From the NCBI RefSeq assembly GCF_030296575.1, contig NZ_AP027729.1, positions 868,001-932,000 of the forward strand: a DNA stretch of 64,000 nucleotides, read 5' to 3'. Position numbers and translations under genes: made by a program. The notes below the pieces were generated by a model. It made no database searches. It saw only the letters and a program-made list of their open reading frames with translations, and had not been told where the DNA came from. The number at the start of each line of letters is the position of its first letter. Position 1 is the first letter of the stretch. This stretch comes from Paraoerskovia sediminicola. GTDB lineage: Bacteria > Actinomycetota > Actinomycetes > Actinomycetales > Cellulomonadaceae. Positions 44,324-53,666 of this stretch are shown in pieces.

Positions 44324-46776
44324 TCACCCGAGGGTGACGACGACCTTCACCTCCGCGCCCTCGGGCTGGACCGGCACGGGCCGGTCGGCGGGGTGGTCGA
44401 CCCCGTCGACCGTCACCGACACGACTCCCTTCGAGACGTGGTCCGGGTTGCGGACCTCGATCTCGTAGACGGCTCCGCGCCATTCGCGGCGCACCTCGAA
44501 GCCGTCCCAGGCCTTCGGGATCGACGGGTCGACGACGAGGCCGTCGAGCGCCAGCCGCACCCCGAGGACGTACTTGGTCGCCGCCGTGTACATCCACCCG
44601 GCGGTGCCGGTGAGCCACGGGTTCTGCGCCTTGCCGAACCACTCGTGGTCACGGCCGTAGAGGAACTGCACGTAGGCGTACGGCTCGGCGCCGCGGACCT
44701 CGATGTTGTCGTTCTGGTTGTACGGCAGGATCGCGTCGTAGAACTCCACGGCCTCGTCGCCGCGGCCGAGCATGGCCTCGGCGATGATCGGCCACGCGTT
44801 GGGGTGGCTGAAGATCGCGGCGTTCTCCTTGATGCCCGGGTACACGCGGGTCACGAACCCGACGGTGTCGTCGACCTCGGTGAACGCCGGCCAGTTCAGG
44901 TGGTTGCCGTACTCGGAGCCGAGCAGCTCGCGCACCGAGTCCATCGACCGCTCGCCGCGCTCCTGCGACGTGATGCCGGCGATGACGGGCCAGGCCTGGT
45001 GCTCGAGGAAGATCTTGCCCTGGGTGTTCTCGGCGGAGCCGACCTTGACCCCGTCGCGCGTGTAGCCGCGCACCCACCAGTCGCCGTCCCACAGCTCGGC
45101 GTCCGCGACCTCGGTGATGCGGGCGAGCTCGGCGCGGTACTTCACGACGTCGGCCTCGGCCCGCGGGTCGCCGGCGGCGGAACGGTGCTCGGCGACCTCC
45201 AGGAACGCCCGGATCGCCCAGGCGTGCAGGAACGTCACGAGCGCCGTCTGGCCGCCCCCAGGTTCAGGCAGTCGTTCCAGTCGGCGCGCAGGCCGAGCGC
45301 GACGCCGTTCTCGCCGACCTGCTGGGTCGAGAAGTCGAGCGCGCGGGTCAGGTGCTCGTAGACCGTGGCGGGCTCGCCCTCGGCGAACGGGATGACCTCG
45401 TCGAGGAAGTCGAGGCGGCCGGTCTCCTTGACGTACTCGACGACGGACGGCACGAGCCACAGGTGGTCGTCCGAGCAGGTGTCCTCGAGGCCGTGGATCA
45501 GGTCGTCGAGCGACGGCGTCGGGACGATGGTGGGCGACGGGACGTCGGGGAGCTTCTCGGCGTCAGGGTCGAAGCTCTTCGGGTCGAACAGGTGCAGCCC
45601 GTAGCCCGCCTGCGTCTGCGCGCGCAGCAGCTCGACGATGCGCTGGCGCGTCTTCGTCGGGTTCGTGTGGATCACGCTCATGACGTCCTGCGCCGTGTCC
45701 CGGTACCCGAGCCCGGCACGCCCGCCGACCTCGACGAAGGACGCGAACCGCGACCAGACGACGCACGTCTCCGCCTGGAGCAGGGTCCACGTGTTGATCA
45801 TCGTGTTCATGCCCTCGTGGGGCGTGCGGATGCGCAGCGTGTCCTGCTTCGCGGTCCAGTAGGCACGCAGGCGGGCGCGCTCGGCGTCGACGGTCGCGAC
45901 GTCCGCGTACTTCGCCTGCATCTCGCGGCCCGCGGCGTCGCGCGACCCGTAGCCGAGCATGTAGACGAGCCGCTTGGTCTCGCCGGGCTGCAGCGTGATC
46001 TTGTGCTGCAGGGCCCCGCAGTGGTTCTGCGTCGTCGCGGACCGGTCGGTCCCCTCGCCACGCTCGACCGCGATGGGGTTCGACTCGTCGCGGTACGCCC
46101 CGATGAAGTTGTCGCGCAGCGAGTCGTACGACGACGGCGTCTCGCTCGACCCGAACCAGTGGAACGTCCACGGCTCGTAGTAGAAGTCGTACTCGATGAT
46201 CCCGTCTTCGTACGAGGAGCCGGACGCGTAGAGCGACATCTGCAGGTTCTGGTTGTCGATCGTGATGGTGTGGAAGCTGAACTCCACGTACCCGGCGACC
46301 GTGAGCTCGCGGACCTCGTCCGTGGTGTTCGTGAGCCGGACGTCCCAGACCTCGACGTCGTCGTCCAGCGGGATGAAGATCGTCTGCTGCGCGTCGATGC
46401 CCTTGTAGCGCGACTCGAAGGTCGAGTACCCGAGCCCGTGGCGGGTCGTGTACCGCGCGGTGCCGTCCGCGGGGTCGGCGTCGCCGTCCGCCGCCAACGG
46501 CTTGCCGACCGGCTGCCACGAGACGGACCAGTAGTCCCCGTCCGCGTCGTCCCGCAGGTACACGTAGTGGCCCGGGCGGTCGAGCGGCACGCCGTTCTGA
46601 CGGAACCGGCTGATGCGGCCGTACTGCGAGGACTTGTAGTACGAGTACCCGCCCGCGTTGTGCGACAGCACCGTGCAGAGGTTCTTGGTGCCGAGGTAGT
46701 TGGTCCAGGAGACCGGGACGTCGGGGCGCTCGACGACGTACTCGTCGGCGGCGGTGTCGAAGTGTCCGTAGCGCAT
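44324..46776 (-). CDS. GH94 glycoside phosphorylase, cellobiose/laminaribiose phosphorylase-like (one frame break)
   Basis: About 817 residues, close to the length of known cellobiose phosphorylases. The N-terminal beta-sandwich starts MRYGHFDTAADEYVVERPDV, then NYLGTKNLCTVLSHNAGGYS. In the (alpha/alpha)6 barrel, GLGYRDTAQDVMSVIHTNP and LRADWNDCLNLG (general-acid region, residues 499-502) are conserved; after one base is restored at 45255-45259 the frame continues GGQTALVTFLHAWAIRAFLE. The C-terminus reads PSIPKAWDGFEVRREWRGAV, as in clostridial cellobiose phosphorylase. It would cleave a beta-glucoside with phosphate to give glucose-1-phosphate. The exact linkage is not assignable. The next gene upstream on the same strand encodes the phosphoglucomutase fusion, which fits use of the product. 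Confidence 0.9.
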
Positions 46777-46899
46777 GTTCTCAGGGTCCTTGTTCGTTGC
46801 AGCTCGTGCCTGGCGGGTGGCCGGCTCGTCGCGGGTGCGGGGCCGGTGCAGGCCCGTGCGTGGTTGCCGGCGGGTGTCGGACGACGGTGGAGGGTCGGC

Positions 46900-49130
46900 T
46901 CAGACGCCGGCGGTGACGAAGCCCTTGAGCCAGTCGAGGAGCTCCTCGGCCTTCTCGGGCGAGTCGGCCTCGACGGCCATGCGCAGCACGGGCTCGGTGC
47001 CGGAGAAGCGCAGGAGCGCCCAGTTGTCGTTCTCGAGGTAGATCTTGGTGCCGTCCAGGTGCGAGACGTCGACCACCGGGTACGGACCGATCGCGGTGAG
47101 CGGCTCGGCGTGCAGCCGGCGCGGGACGGCGACGCGCATCTCCGGCGTCGCCGGGACCCCGGCCTCCGCGGTGTACAGGCGGCCGGTGATCTCGTAGATC
47201 ATCTCGCGCAGCTCGGAGATCTTCTTGCCGGTGCGGGCCAGCATCTCGGCGACCAGGGCGCACGCGAAGATGCCGTCCTTGCCGAGGATCCAGCCGCGCA
47301 CCGTGAGCCCGCCGGACGACTCGCCGCCGAGCACCGCGTCGATCTTCTCCATGCCGGCGGTGACGTGCTTGAAGCCGACCTTGCACTCGTAGGACTTCTC
47401 CCCCAGGTGCGCGGCGAGCCGGTCGAGCAGGTGCGTGGTGGACAGGTTGCGGACGACGCCGCCCTTCTCGCCCCGGACCTCGTGCAGGTACCAGAACAGC
47501 AGGAGCAGCAGGTCGTTGCTGGTGATGTACTCGCCGGTCTCGTCGACGATGCCGATGCGGTCGGAGTCGCCGTCGGTCGCCATCCCGAGGCCGTAGCGGC
47601 CGTTGCTCTCCTTGATCATCGAGATCAGGGCGCTCAGCCGCTGCAGGTCGGGAGCCGGCGCGATTCCGCCGAACAGCGGGTTGTGCGTCTCGTGGATGAA
47701 GTCGGCGCGCACGCGCATGTCGTTGAGGATCGTGCCGAGCGTGAGCTGGCTGGTCCCGTACATCGGGTCGACGGCCACGACGAGCTCGGAGCCTCGGACC
47801 GCCTCGATGTCGATGATCTTCTCGATCGCGTCGACGTACGGGTCGGTGAGCACCTTGTCGACGACCATGCCCGCGCGGCGCGCGATCGCCATGTCGAGGG
47901 TGATGACGTCGTCGACGCTCATCGCGTTGGCCTCGTCCTGGTAGGCGTCGGTCTCCTCGTCGAGCGGGAGCGACCCGTCGCGGCGGAACACCTTGATGCC
48001 GTTCCACTCGGGCGGGTTGTGGCTGGAGGTGACGATGATGCCGAGGGCCGCGTCGAGGTACGGGGCGGCGAACGTCACGAGCGGGGTCGGGACGTCGTCC
48101 GGCAGGAGGGTGACCGGGATGTTGTTCCCGGCGAAGACCTCGGCGGCGGCCTCGGCGGACTCGCGGGAGAGGAACCGGCGGTCGCCGCCGATGACGACGC
48201 CGTGCGGCTCGAGACCCTGCCGGACGACCGAGTTCGCGATGGCCTGGCTGAGCCGGCGCACGTTCGCGAGCGTGTAGCCCTCGCCGATCACGGCGCGCCA
48301 GCCGCCCGTGCCGAAGACGATCTTCGTGTCCGTGTTCTTCTTCGGCACGAACAGCCGCTTCATGACGATGTCCGCAGCCTCGGCGAGCTCGGCGTCGGTG
48401 TTGATGCCACGGACCTCGTCGGTGTCGTAGATCCGGTACGACGTGATGCGGCGCCCGTCCGCGATGACGCGGCGGGCCAGCTCGGTGAGGCGGTACTCCC
48501 CGCCTCGGCGATGGCCTCGAGCTCGCGGAAGAGCAGGGCAGGGGCGGCGACGTACGCGCCGACATTGATCTCGGTGAGCGTCCCCTCGGCGGCGGTGCGG
48601 TCCTCGGACTCGAGGATCGCGGTGATCTCGTGGTCGGAGCGCTCGATGCGCCCGTAGCCGGGCTCGGGGTCGTCGACGACGGCGGAGAGCAGGGTCAGGT
48701 CGGCGTCGGTGAGCGTGTGGCGGGTCAGCAGGCCGAGGAGGGACTCGGTGCGCAGCAGGGGTGTGTCGGCGTAGGCGACGAGGACGGTGGCGTCGTCGGC
48801 GTCGGCCCCGAGCACGTGCCCGACGGCGGTGCGTGCCGCGAGCACGGCGTCGCCCGTCCCGCGGGGCGTGAGCTGGGTGACGTAGGTGACGTCGTCACCG
48901 AGGACGCGGCGGATCTCGCGGTCGCCCGGGGCGACGACCACCACGATGCGCTCGGCCGGGACGACGGACCGCACGTTCGCGACCGCGAGCTCGACGACGG
49001 TCGCGTCACCGAGGCTGTGGGTGAGCAGCCCGCGCGAGACGTCGTCGTGGCCTGCGGCGAGGATCACCGCCGCGCGCACGGTCGTCCCGGTCTCGCCGGG
49101 GGTGGTGGGTGCGTCGAGCCGCTCTGCCAT
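46900..49130 (-). CDS. Nucleotidyltransferase-like domain fused to phosphoglucomutase/phosphomannomutase (one frame break)
   Basis: With one base restored at 48498-48501 the region is a single frame of 743 residues with no stop between domains. Residues 1-255 resemble the GlmU pyrophosphorylase domain: AAVILAAG, QLTPRGTGDAVLAARTAVGH, YADTPLLRTESL, DPEPGYGRIERSDHEITAIL, GTLTEINVGAYV and DTDEVRGINTDAELAEAADI. The usual GxGTRM...PK signature after LAAG is replaced by HDDVSRGLLTHSLG, so activity is doubtful. From residue 257 a full alpha-D-phosphohexomutase follows: FGTGGWRAVIGEGYT, the phosphoserine loop IVTSSHNPPEWNGIKV, the metal loop ATDGDSDRIGIVDE, GGESSGGLTVRGW and LRFSGTEPVLRMAVE. It likely turns glucose-1-phosphate into glucose-6-phosphate. 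The ATG at 49130 follows GAGGTC. Confidence 0.88.
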
Positions 49131-49257
49131 GGGAAGACCTCACTGTGTGTGCCGTCACCGCGTGTGCCGTCGGCAACCTGTCGCCAGGACCCACTCTGAC
49201 ATTAGAACGGGCTCCTTGCAAACCCCTCGACTCTTCAGCTTCGCACTCTCTCGTTCT

Positions 49258-49288
49258 CGGTAGGACTTATCCCTACCGGTCGGTAGGG
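49258..49288. promoter_or_regulatory. TetR-type operator in the beta-glucoside locus (site 1)
   Basis: CCCTACCGGTCGGTAGGG (49271-49288) has perfect 8-nt arms around GT, and a further half-site CGGTAGG lies at 49258-49264. It sits between the divergent mutase-fusion and GH3 genes; TACGCT at about 49297 is a candidate -10 box for the GH3 gene, so the operator would cover its -35 region. Related TACC-N3-CGGT sites lie ahead of the MFS-GH3 operon. Confidence 0.65.
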
Positions 49289-49347
49289 TTTTGCGATACG
49301 CTGAGGTGGACGCACCGACGCGTACCAGAACAGGGAGTGACCCAGAC

Positions 49348-51697
49348 GTGACCCAGACGACCGAGACCACCACCCGTGCCGGCGGCCAGCCGTTCGACAT
49401 CGAACGCACCCTCGCCGCCCTCACCCTCGAGGAGAAGGCCGGGCTGACCTCCGGCCACGACTTCTGGAACACCAAGACCGTCCGCCGCCCCGGTGACCAG
49501 GGGCAGGACGAGGGCCAGGACGCCGTCCTGGTCCCGGGCGTCATGGTCACCGACGGCCCCCACGGGCTGCGCAAGCAGCGCGCCGACGCCGACCACCTCG
49601 GCATCGGCGACAGCGTCCCCGCCACCTGCTTCCCGCCCGCCGTCGGCCTCGGCTCGACCTGGGACCCGACGCTGCTGCGCCGCGTCGGCGAGGCGCTCGG
49701 TCGCGAGACGGCCGCGAACGACGTCGCCGTCCTGCTCGGCCCGGGCATCAACATCAAGCGCTCCCCCTGTGCGGGCGCAACTTCGAGTACCTGTCCGAGG
49801 ACCCGGTCATCGCGGGCGACCTCGGCGCCGCGCTCATCGAGGGCGTCCAGTCCCAGGGCGTCGGCACCTCGCTGAAGCACTTCGCCGTCAACAACCAGGA
49901 GGCCGACCGCATGCGCGTCTCGGCCGACGTCGACGAGCGCACCCTGCGCGAGATCTACCTCGCCGGCTTCGAGCGCGCAGTCACGAAGGCGTCACCGTGG
50001 ACCGTGATGTGCTCGTACAACCGCATCAACGGCACCTACGCCTCCGAGAATCACTGGCTGCTCACCGAGGTCCTGCGCGACGAGTGGGGCTACGACGGCC
50101 TCGTCGTCTCCGACTGGGGCGCCGTGAGCGACCGCGTCCCCGCGCTCGCCGCGGGGCTCGACCTCGAGATGCCCGCGAACGGCGGACGCACCGACGCCGA
50201 GATCGTGGCCGCGGTCCGCGCCGGCGAGCTCGACGAGGCCGTCCTCGACCAGGCCGTGCGCCGCGTGCTGCAGCTGCTCGACCGGTCCCTGCCCGCCGTG
50301 CAGGCCGACGTCACCTACGACGTCGACGCCCACCACGCGCTGGCGAAGGAGGCCGCAGCCGCATCGGCCGTCCTGCTCAAGAACGACGCGGTCGGCGACG
50401 CCCCGCTGCTGCCGCTCACCGGCGGTGAGGACCTCGCCGTCGTCGGCACGTTCGCGACCACACCCCGCTACCAGGGCGCAGGCTCGTCGCAGGTCAACCC
50501 GACCCGCCTCGACGACGCCCTGACCGCGCTGCGCGCCGCGACCGGGGTCGAGGTGCCGTTCGCCGCCGGATTCACGGTGGACGCCGACCCGACCGAGGCC
50601 GCGACCTCGGACCCGGAGCTGCTCGCGGAGGCCGTCGAGGTCGCCCGCGCCGCCGGCACCGTCGCCCTGTTCCTGGGTCTGCCCGCGTCCTTCGAGTCCG
50701 AGGGCTACGACCGCGCCCACATGGACCTGCCGGCGAACCAGCTCGCGCTCGTCGAGGCCGTCACCTCGGTCAACCCGCGCGTGGTCGTGGTCCTCGCCAA
50801 CGGCTCCGCCGTCGCGGTCTCCGGCTGGCAGGACGCCGTCCCCGCCGTCCTCGAGGGCTGGCTCGGCGGCCAGGCAGGCGGCAGCGCCGTGGCCGACCTG
50901 CTCCTCGGCGCCTCGGTGCCGTCGGGCCGGCTCGCCGAGACGATCCCCCACCGCCTCGAGGACAACGCGTCGTTCGGGAACTTCCCCGGCGAGCTCGGCC
51001 ACGTCCGCTACGGCGAGGGCATCATGGTCGGCTACCGCTGGTACGACGCGAAGAAGATCGACGTCGCGTACGCGTTCGGTCACGGCCTGTCGTACACGAC
51101 CTTCGGGTACGGCGACGTCGTCGCCACGGTCGCCGGCGAGGGCAGGACCGCGCAGGTCACCGTCACGGTCCCGGTCACCAACACGGGCTCCGTCGCCGGG
51201 GCCGAGGTCGTGCAGGTCTACGTCGGCGACCCGGCGTCGCAGGTCCAGCGCCCCGAGCGGGAGCTCAAGGCCTTCGCCAAGGTGTGGCTCGAGCCCGGCG
51301 AGACGACGCAGGTCGAGCTCACGCTCGACGCCCGCGACCTGTCCTACTGGCACCCGGTGCTGCGCCGCTGGGTGATCGAGGGCGGCGAGTTCGTCGTGTC
51401 GGTCGGCGCGTCGTCGCGCGACCTGCGCGGCTCGGTCACGGTCGACGTGACGGGCGAGCCGGTCGTCACCCCGGTGACCGAGTGGTCGACGTTCGGCGAG
51501 GTGCTCGCGCACCCGGTCGGTGGCGAGATCCTGCGCGGCGCGATGGCGGCCGCGGGCGACGGCGCGGCGATCCCGGACGACATGCTCAAGATGGTGCTCG
51601 ACATGCCCATGCGCGTGATCGCCGGATTCGAGGGCATGGCCCTGGACCACGCGCAGCTCGAGCAGCTGATCGCGGCGGCGAACGCCCCCAGGGCTGA
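49348..51697 (+). CDS. GH3 beta-glucosidase family protein (two frame breaks)
   Basis: About 783 residues after two one-base repairs. The start (FDIERTLAALTLEEKAGLTS) and VPGVMVTDGPHGLRKQ are typical of GH3. At 49763-49767 one base restores LCGRNFEYLSEDPVIAGDLG and QSQGVGTSLKHFAVNNQEAD; the nucleophile Asp lies in YDGLVVSDWGAVSDRVPAL. The second (alpha/beta) domain and a C-terminal fibronectin III-like domain (HGLSYTTFGYG to WVIEGGEFVVSVGASSRDL) follow. A second base at 51685-51689 gives the natural end LIAAANAPQG and stop at 51697; without it the frame runs into the convergent HAD gene. There is no signal peptide, so it acts inside the cell on imported beta-glucosides. The GTG at 49348 follows GGGAG. 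Confidence 0.9.
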
Positions 51698-51705
51698 CAC
51701 CTCCG

Positions 51706-51751
51706 TCCCGACGGACGCCGGCCGCGGGCCCTCGACCGACACCCGTCGGGA
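51706..51751 (+). terminator. Possible hairpin after the first GH3 gene
   Basis: TCCCGACGG pairs with CCGTCGGGA across a 28-nt loop that itself contains GC-rich complementary blocks. It starts 9 nt past the inferred stop at 51697, which supports that stop. The remainder of the gap to 51857 shows nothing else. Confidence 0.45.
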
Positions 51752-51856
51752 GAGGGGCCCTTCGCCGTCCGGCACCGGTGGGCACCACCTACGTCACCCG
51801 CACCAGTCGTGTCACGTGCGCCACGTGCCGCACCGAGCGACACCGGGTGCCGCACG

Positions 51857-52720
51857 TCAGCAGAGCCCGAGCTCCCGGAAGATCGTGACGAGCCCGGCCT
51901 GACGCGGTCCGGGACCGACCCGGTCCGCCGCGGCGAGCACGCGAGGGTCCGACCCTTCGATCGCGACACCGATCCCGGCGTGCTCCAGCATCTCGAGGTC
52001 GTTCAGGCCGTCGCCCACGGCGACCACGTGCTCGCGCGGGACGCCCAGGTGGGCCGCGGCGGCCTCGAGGCCGACCGCCTTGTGCACGCCGACCTGGAAG
52101 AGCTCGCCCGCCCACCCGGTCATCCCCGGGATAGACGAGGGCACCACGTCGATGCCGGGGCCGATCTGCTCGACGAGCTCGGCGCTCTCGACCGGCGAGG
52201 CGAAATAGGCGATCTTGCCGAACGACCGGGCGGCCGGGTCGGTCGTCGGCTGCAGGGCGGCCAGCAGGTCCGCGGCGCCGCCCCGCTCCGCGTCGGTGGT
52301 CGCCGGGGGCGGGCCGCCGCCGAGGAACTCGGTGAAGATCGGGGCGAGGCGTGCGCGCGCGGCAGGCCGGCACCACAGGTCCGCCGGCGCCTCGAGGATG
52401 TACGGGATGTCGTGCGCGTCGAGCGCCGCGACCGCCCGGCGCGCGAGCTCCGCGGGGATCCGCCGGTCCGCGACGACCTCGCCGGCCACCTCGACGTAGG
52501 CTCCCGCGCCGGCGACGATCCCGTCGAACCCGGCGGCCAGGAGCGCCGGCGGGAGCATGGCCTTGGGCCGGCCCGTGCAGAGGAGGACCGCGTGCCCCTG
52601 CGCGCGGGCGGCGCGCACCACACCGACGTGCGCCTCGGGGACGGCGCCCTGATCGGCGTAGGTGCCGTCGACGTCGAGGAACACGGCGCGACGCGCGCCG
52701 TCGACGACGTGCGTGCTCAC
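51857..52720 (-). CDS. Cof-type HAD-IIB hydrolase
   Basis: The 287-residue protein has motif I RAVFLDVDGTYADQG, motif II AVLLCTGRPKAMLPPAL, a C2B cap of about 100 residues, the Lys in VGVHKAVGLEAAAAHLGVP and motif III VVAVGDGLNDLEMLEHAGIG. Cof-type enzymes dephosphorylate sugar phosphates and flavin or nucleotide phosphates; a sugar phosphate would fit the surrounding beta-glucoside locus, but this is inference. It starts 16 nt after the TetR gene on the same strand and is probably co-transcribed with it. Confidence 0.9.
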   Translation of the reverse strand: MSTHVVDGARRAVFLDVDGTYADQGAVPEAHVGVVRAARAQGHAVLLCTGRPKAMLPPALLAAGFDGIVAGAGAYVEVAGEVVADRRIPAELARRAVAALDAHDIPYILEAPADLWCRPAARARLAPIFTEFLGGGPPPATTDAERGGAADLLAALQPTTDPAARSFGKIAYFASPVESAELVEQIGPGIDVVPSSIPGMTGWAGELFQVGVHKAVGLEAAAAHLGVPREHVVAVGDGLNDLEMLEHAGIGVAIEGSDPRVLAAADRVGPGPRQAGLVTIFRELGLC

Positions 52721-52735
52721 CGGGTGCTCACCGGC

Positions 52736-53407
52736 TCAGGCCCGGGCCGGAGCGGCGTCCGAAGCAGGAGCCGGGACGGCCACCGTCATGTCGATCCGCG
52801 CGACGAGGCGCAGGTGGTCGAGGAGCACCTGCGCCATGTCCACCCGCGGCCCCTGCGCGTCACGCCCGAGGAGCCACTGGATCTGCAGTCCGTCCATGAG
52901 GGCCACCACCGCACGCGCGGTGGAGTCCGGGTCGGTGGCGGCGGGCATCTCCCCGGCGGTGATCCGCGACTCGATCTCCGTGCGCATCGCGGTGATCGTC
53001 ATGTCGTACCGGTTCTGGAAGTACTCGTGCGCCGGGTGCCCAGGGGACGTGGCCTCGGCCGAGAGCGAGCTGTAGAGCTCGACGATCCCGGGCCGCTGCT
53101 GGTTGCGCTCCACGAGGCGGACCAGGGCCTGGAAGAAGTCGTAGCCGCCCTCGAGGTCGGCCTGGAGCAGCTCGTTGTCGGCCTCGTCCCGGTGCTGCAG
53201 GACGGCGGCCAGCAGGTCGGCCTTGGTCGGGAAGTGGTGCAGCAGCCCGGGGTGCGAGATGCCGACACGCGCCGAGATCTCGCGCAGGGACGCGGAGTTG
53301 TAGCCGACCTCGCCGAACATCGCCGTCGCCGACTCGATGATCTGCTCGCGCTTGCGCCTCCCCTTGGCGTAGCCGCGCGGGCCTTCCGGGGACTTCTCGG
53401 TGGGCAT
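52736..53407 (-). CDS. TetR-family regulator of the beta-glucoside locus (proposed)
   Basis: The 223-residue protein has a basic N-terminus (GPRGYAKGRRKREQIIESAT), then the TetR HTH SLREISARVGISHPGLLHHF and a helical ligand domain with MDGLQIQWLLGRD near the C-terminus. The ATG at 53407 has a GGAG site and starts the conserved domain properly. It is divergent from the MFS-GH3 operon, with TACC...GGTA sites in the shared 259-nt gap, and the same kind of site lies ahead of the first GH3 gene. This suggests it represses the whole locus and its own gene until a sugar or derivative binds; that is inference. Confidence 0.87.
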   Translation of the reverse strand: MPTEKSPEGPRGYAKGRRKREQIIESATAMFGEVGYNSASLREISARVGISHPGLLHHFPTKADLLAAVLQHRDEADNELLQADLEGGYDFFQALVRLVERNQQRPGIVELYSSLSAEATSPGHPAHEYFQNRYDMTITAMRTEIESRITAGEMPAATDPDSTARAVVALMDGLQIQWLLGRDAQGPRVDMAQVLLDHLRLVARIDMTVAVPAPASDAAPARA

Positions 53408-53516
53408 GGGGTGCTCCTGTCGGAGGTTCGCGGGGGTCTCCCGCGGCTCGTTGGTCGAAGGCTCGTTGGTCGAAGTGCGACGGTACCGCGCGGCCGCGGC
53501 CGAACCCTTCCCATGA

Positions 53517-53556
53517 TACCGACCAGGTGGTAGCGTATTACTTACCAAGCGGTCGG
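53517..53556. promoter_or_regulatory. TetR-type operator sites 2 and 3
   Basis: TACCGACCAGGTGGTA (53517-53532) and TTACCAAGCGGTCGGG (about 53542-53557) lie between the TetR gene and the MFS-GH3 operon. They share TACC and CGGT half-sites with the palindrome at 49271-49288. Confidence 0.55.
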
Positions 53557-53666
53557 GTTTGCTCGACACAGGGCTTCGATACCGGGCCTCTACGCAGAGT
53601 CTCGACGCAGAGACGACCGCACAGATCGCGACCCGACGGCGGGTCGCCGGCACAGGAGCGTCACCG

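Noticed and set aside
46900..48363. Phosphoglucomutase as a stand-alone gene starting at the ATG at 48363
   Set aside because: That ATG has no ribosome-binding site, and after the one-base repair upstream the nucleotidyltransferase-like frame runs straight into it without a stop, so a fusion is more likely.
49763..51689. Programmed ribosomal frameshifting as the reason for the many frame breaks
   Set aside because: There is no slippery heptamer or downstream pseudoknot in common, all breaks need the same direction of correction, and they occur in unrelated genes at arbitrary places.
51698..51902. A 70-residue C-terminal extension of the first GH3 protein
   Set aside because: The residues are His/Arg/Pro-rich without domain character, overlap the convergent HAD gene and pass through a hairpin. 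One added base at 51685-51689 gives a natural stop at 51697.
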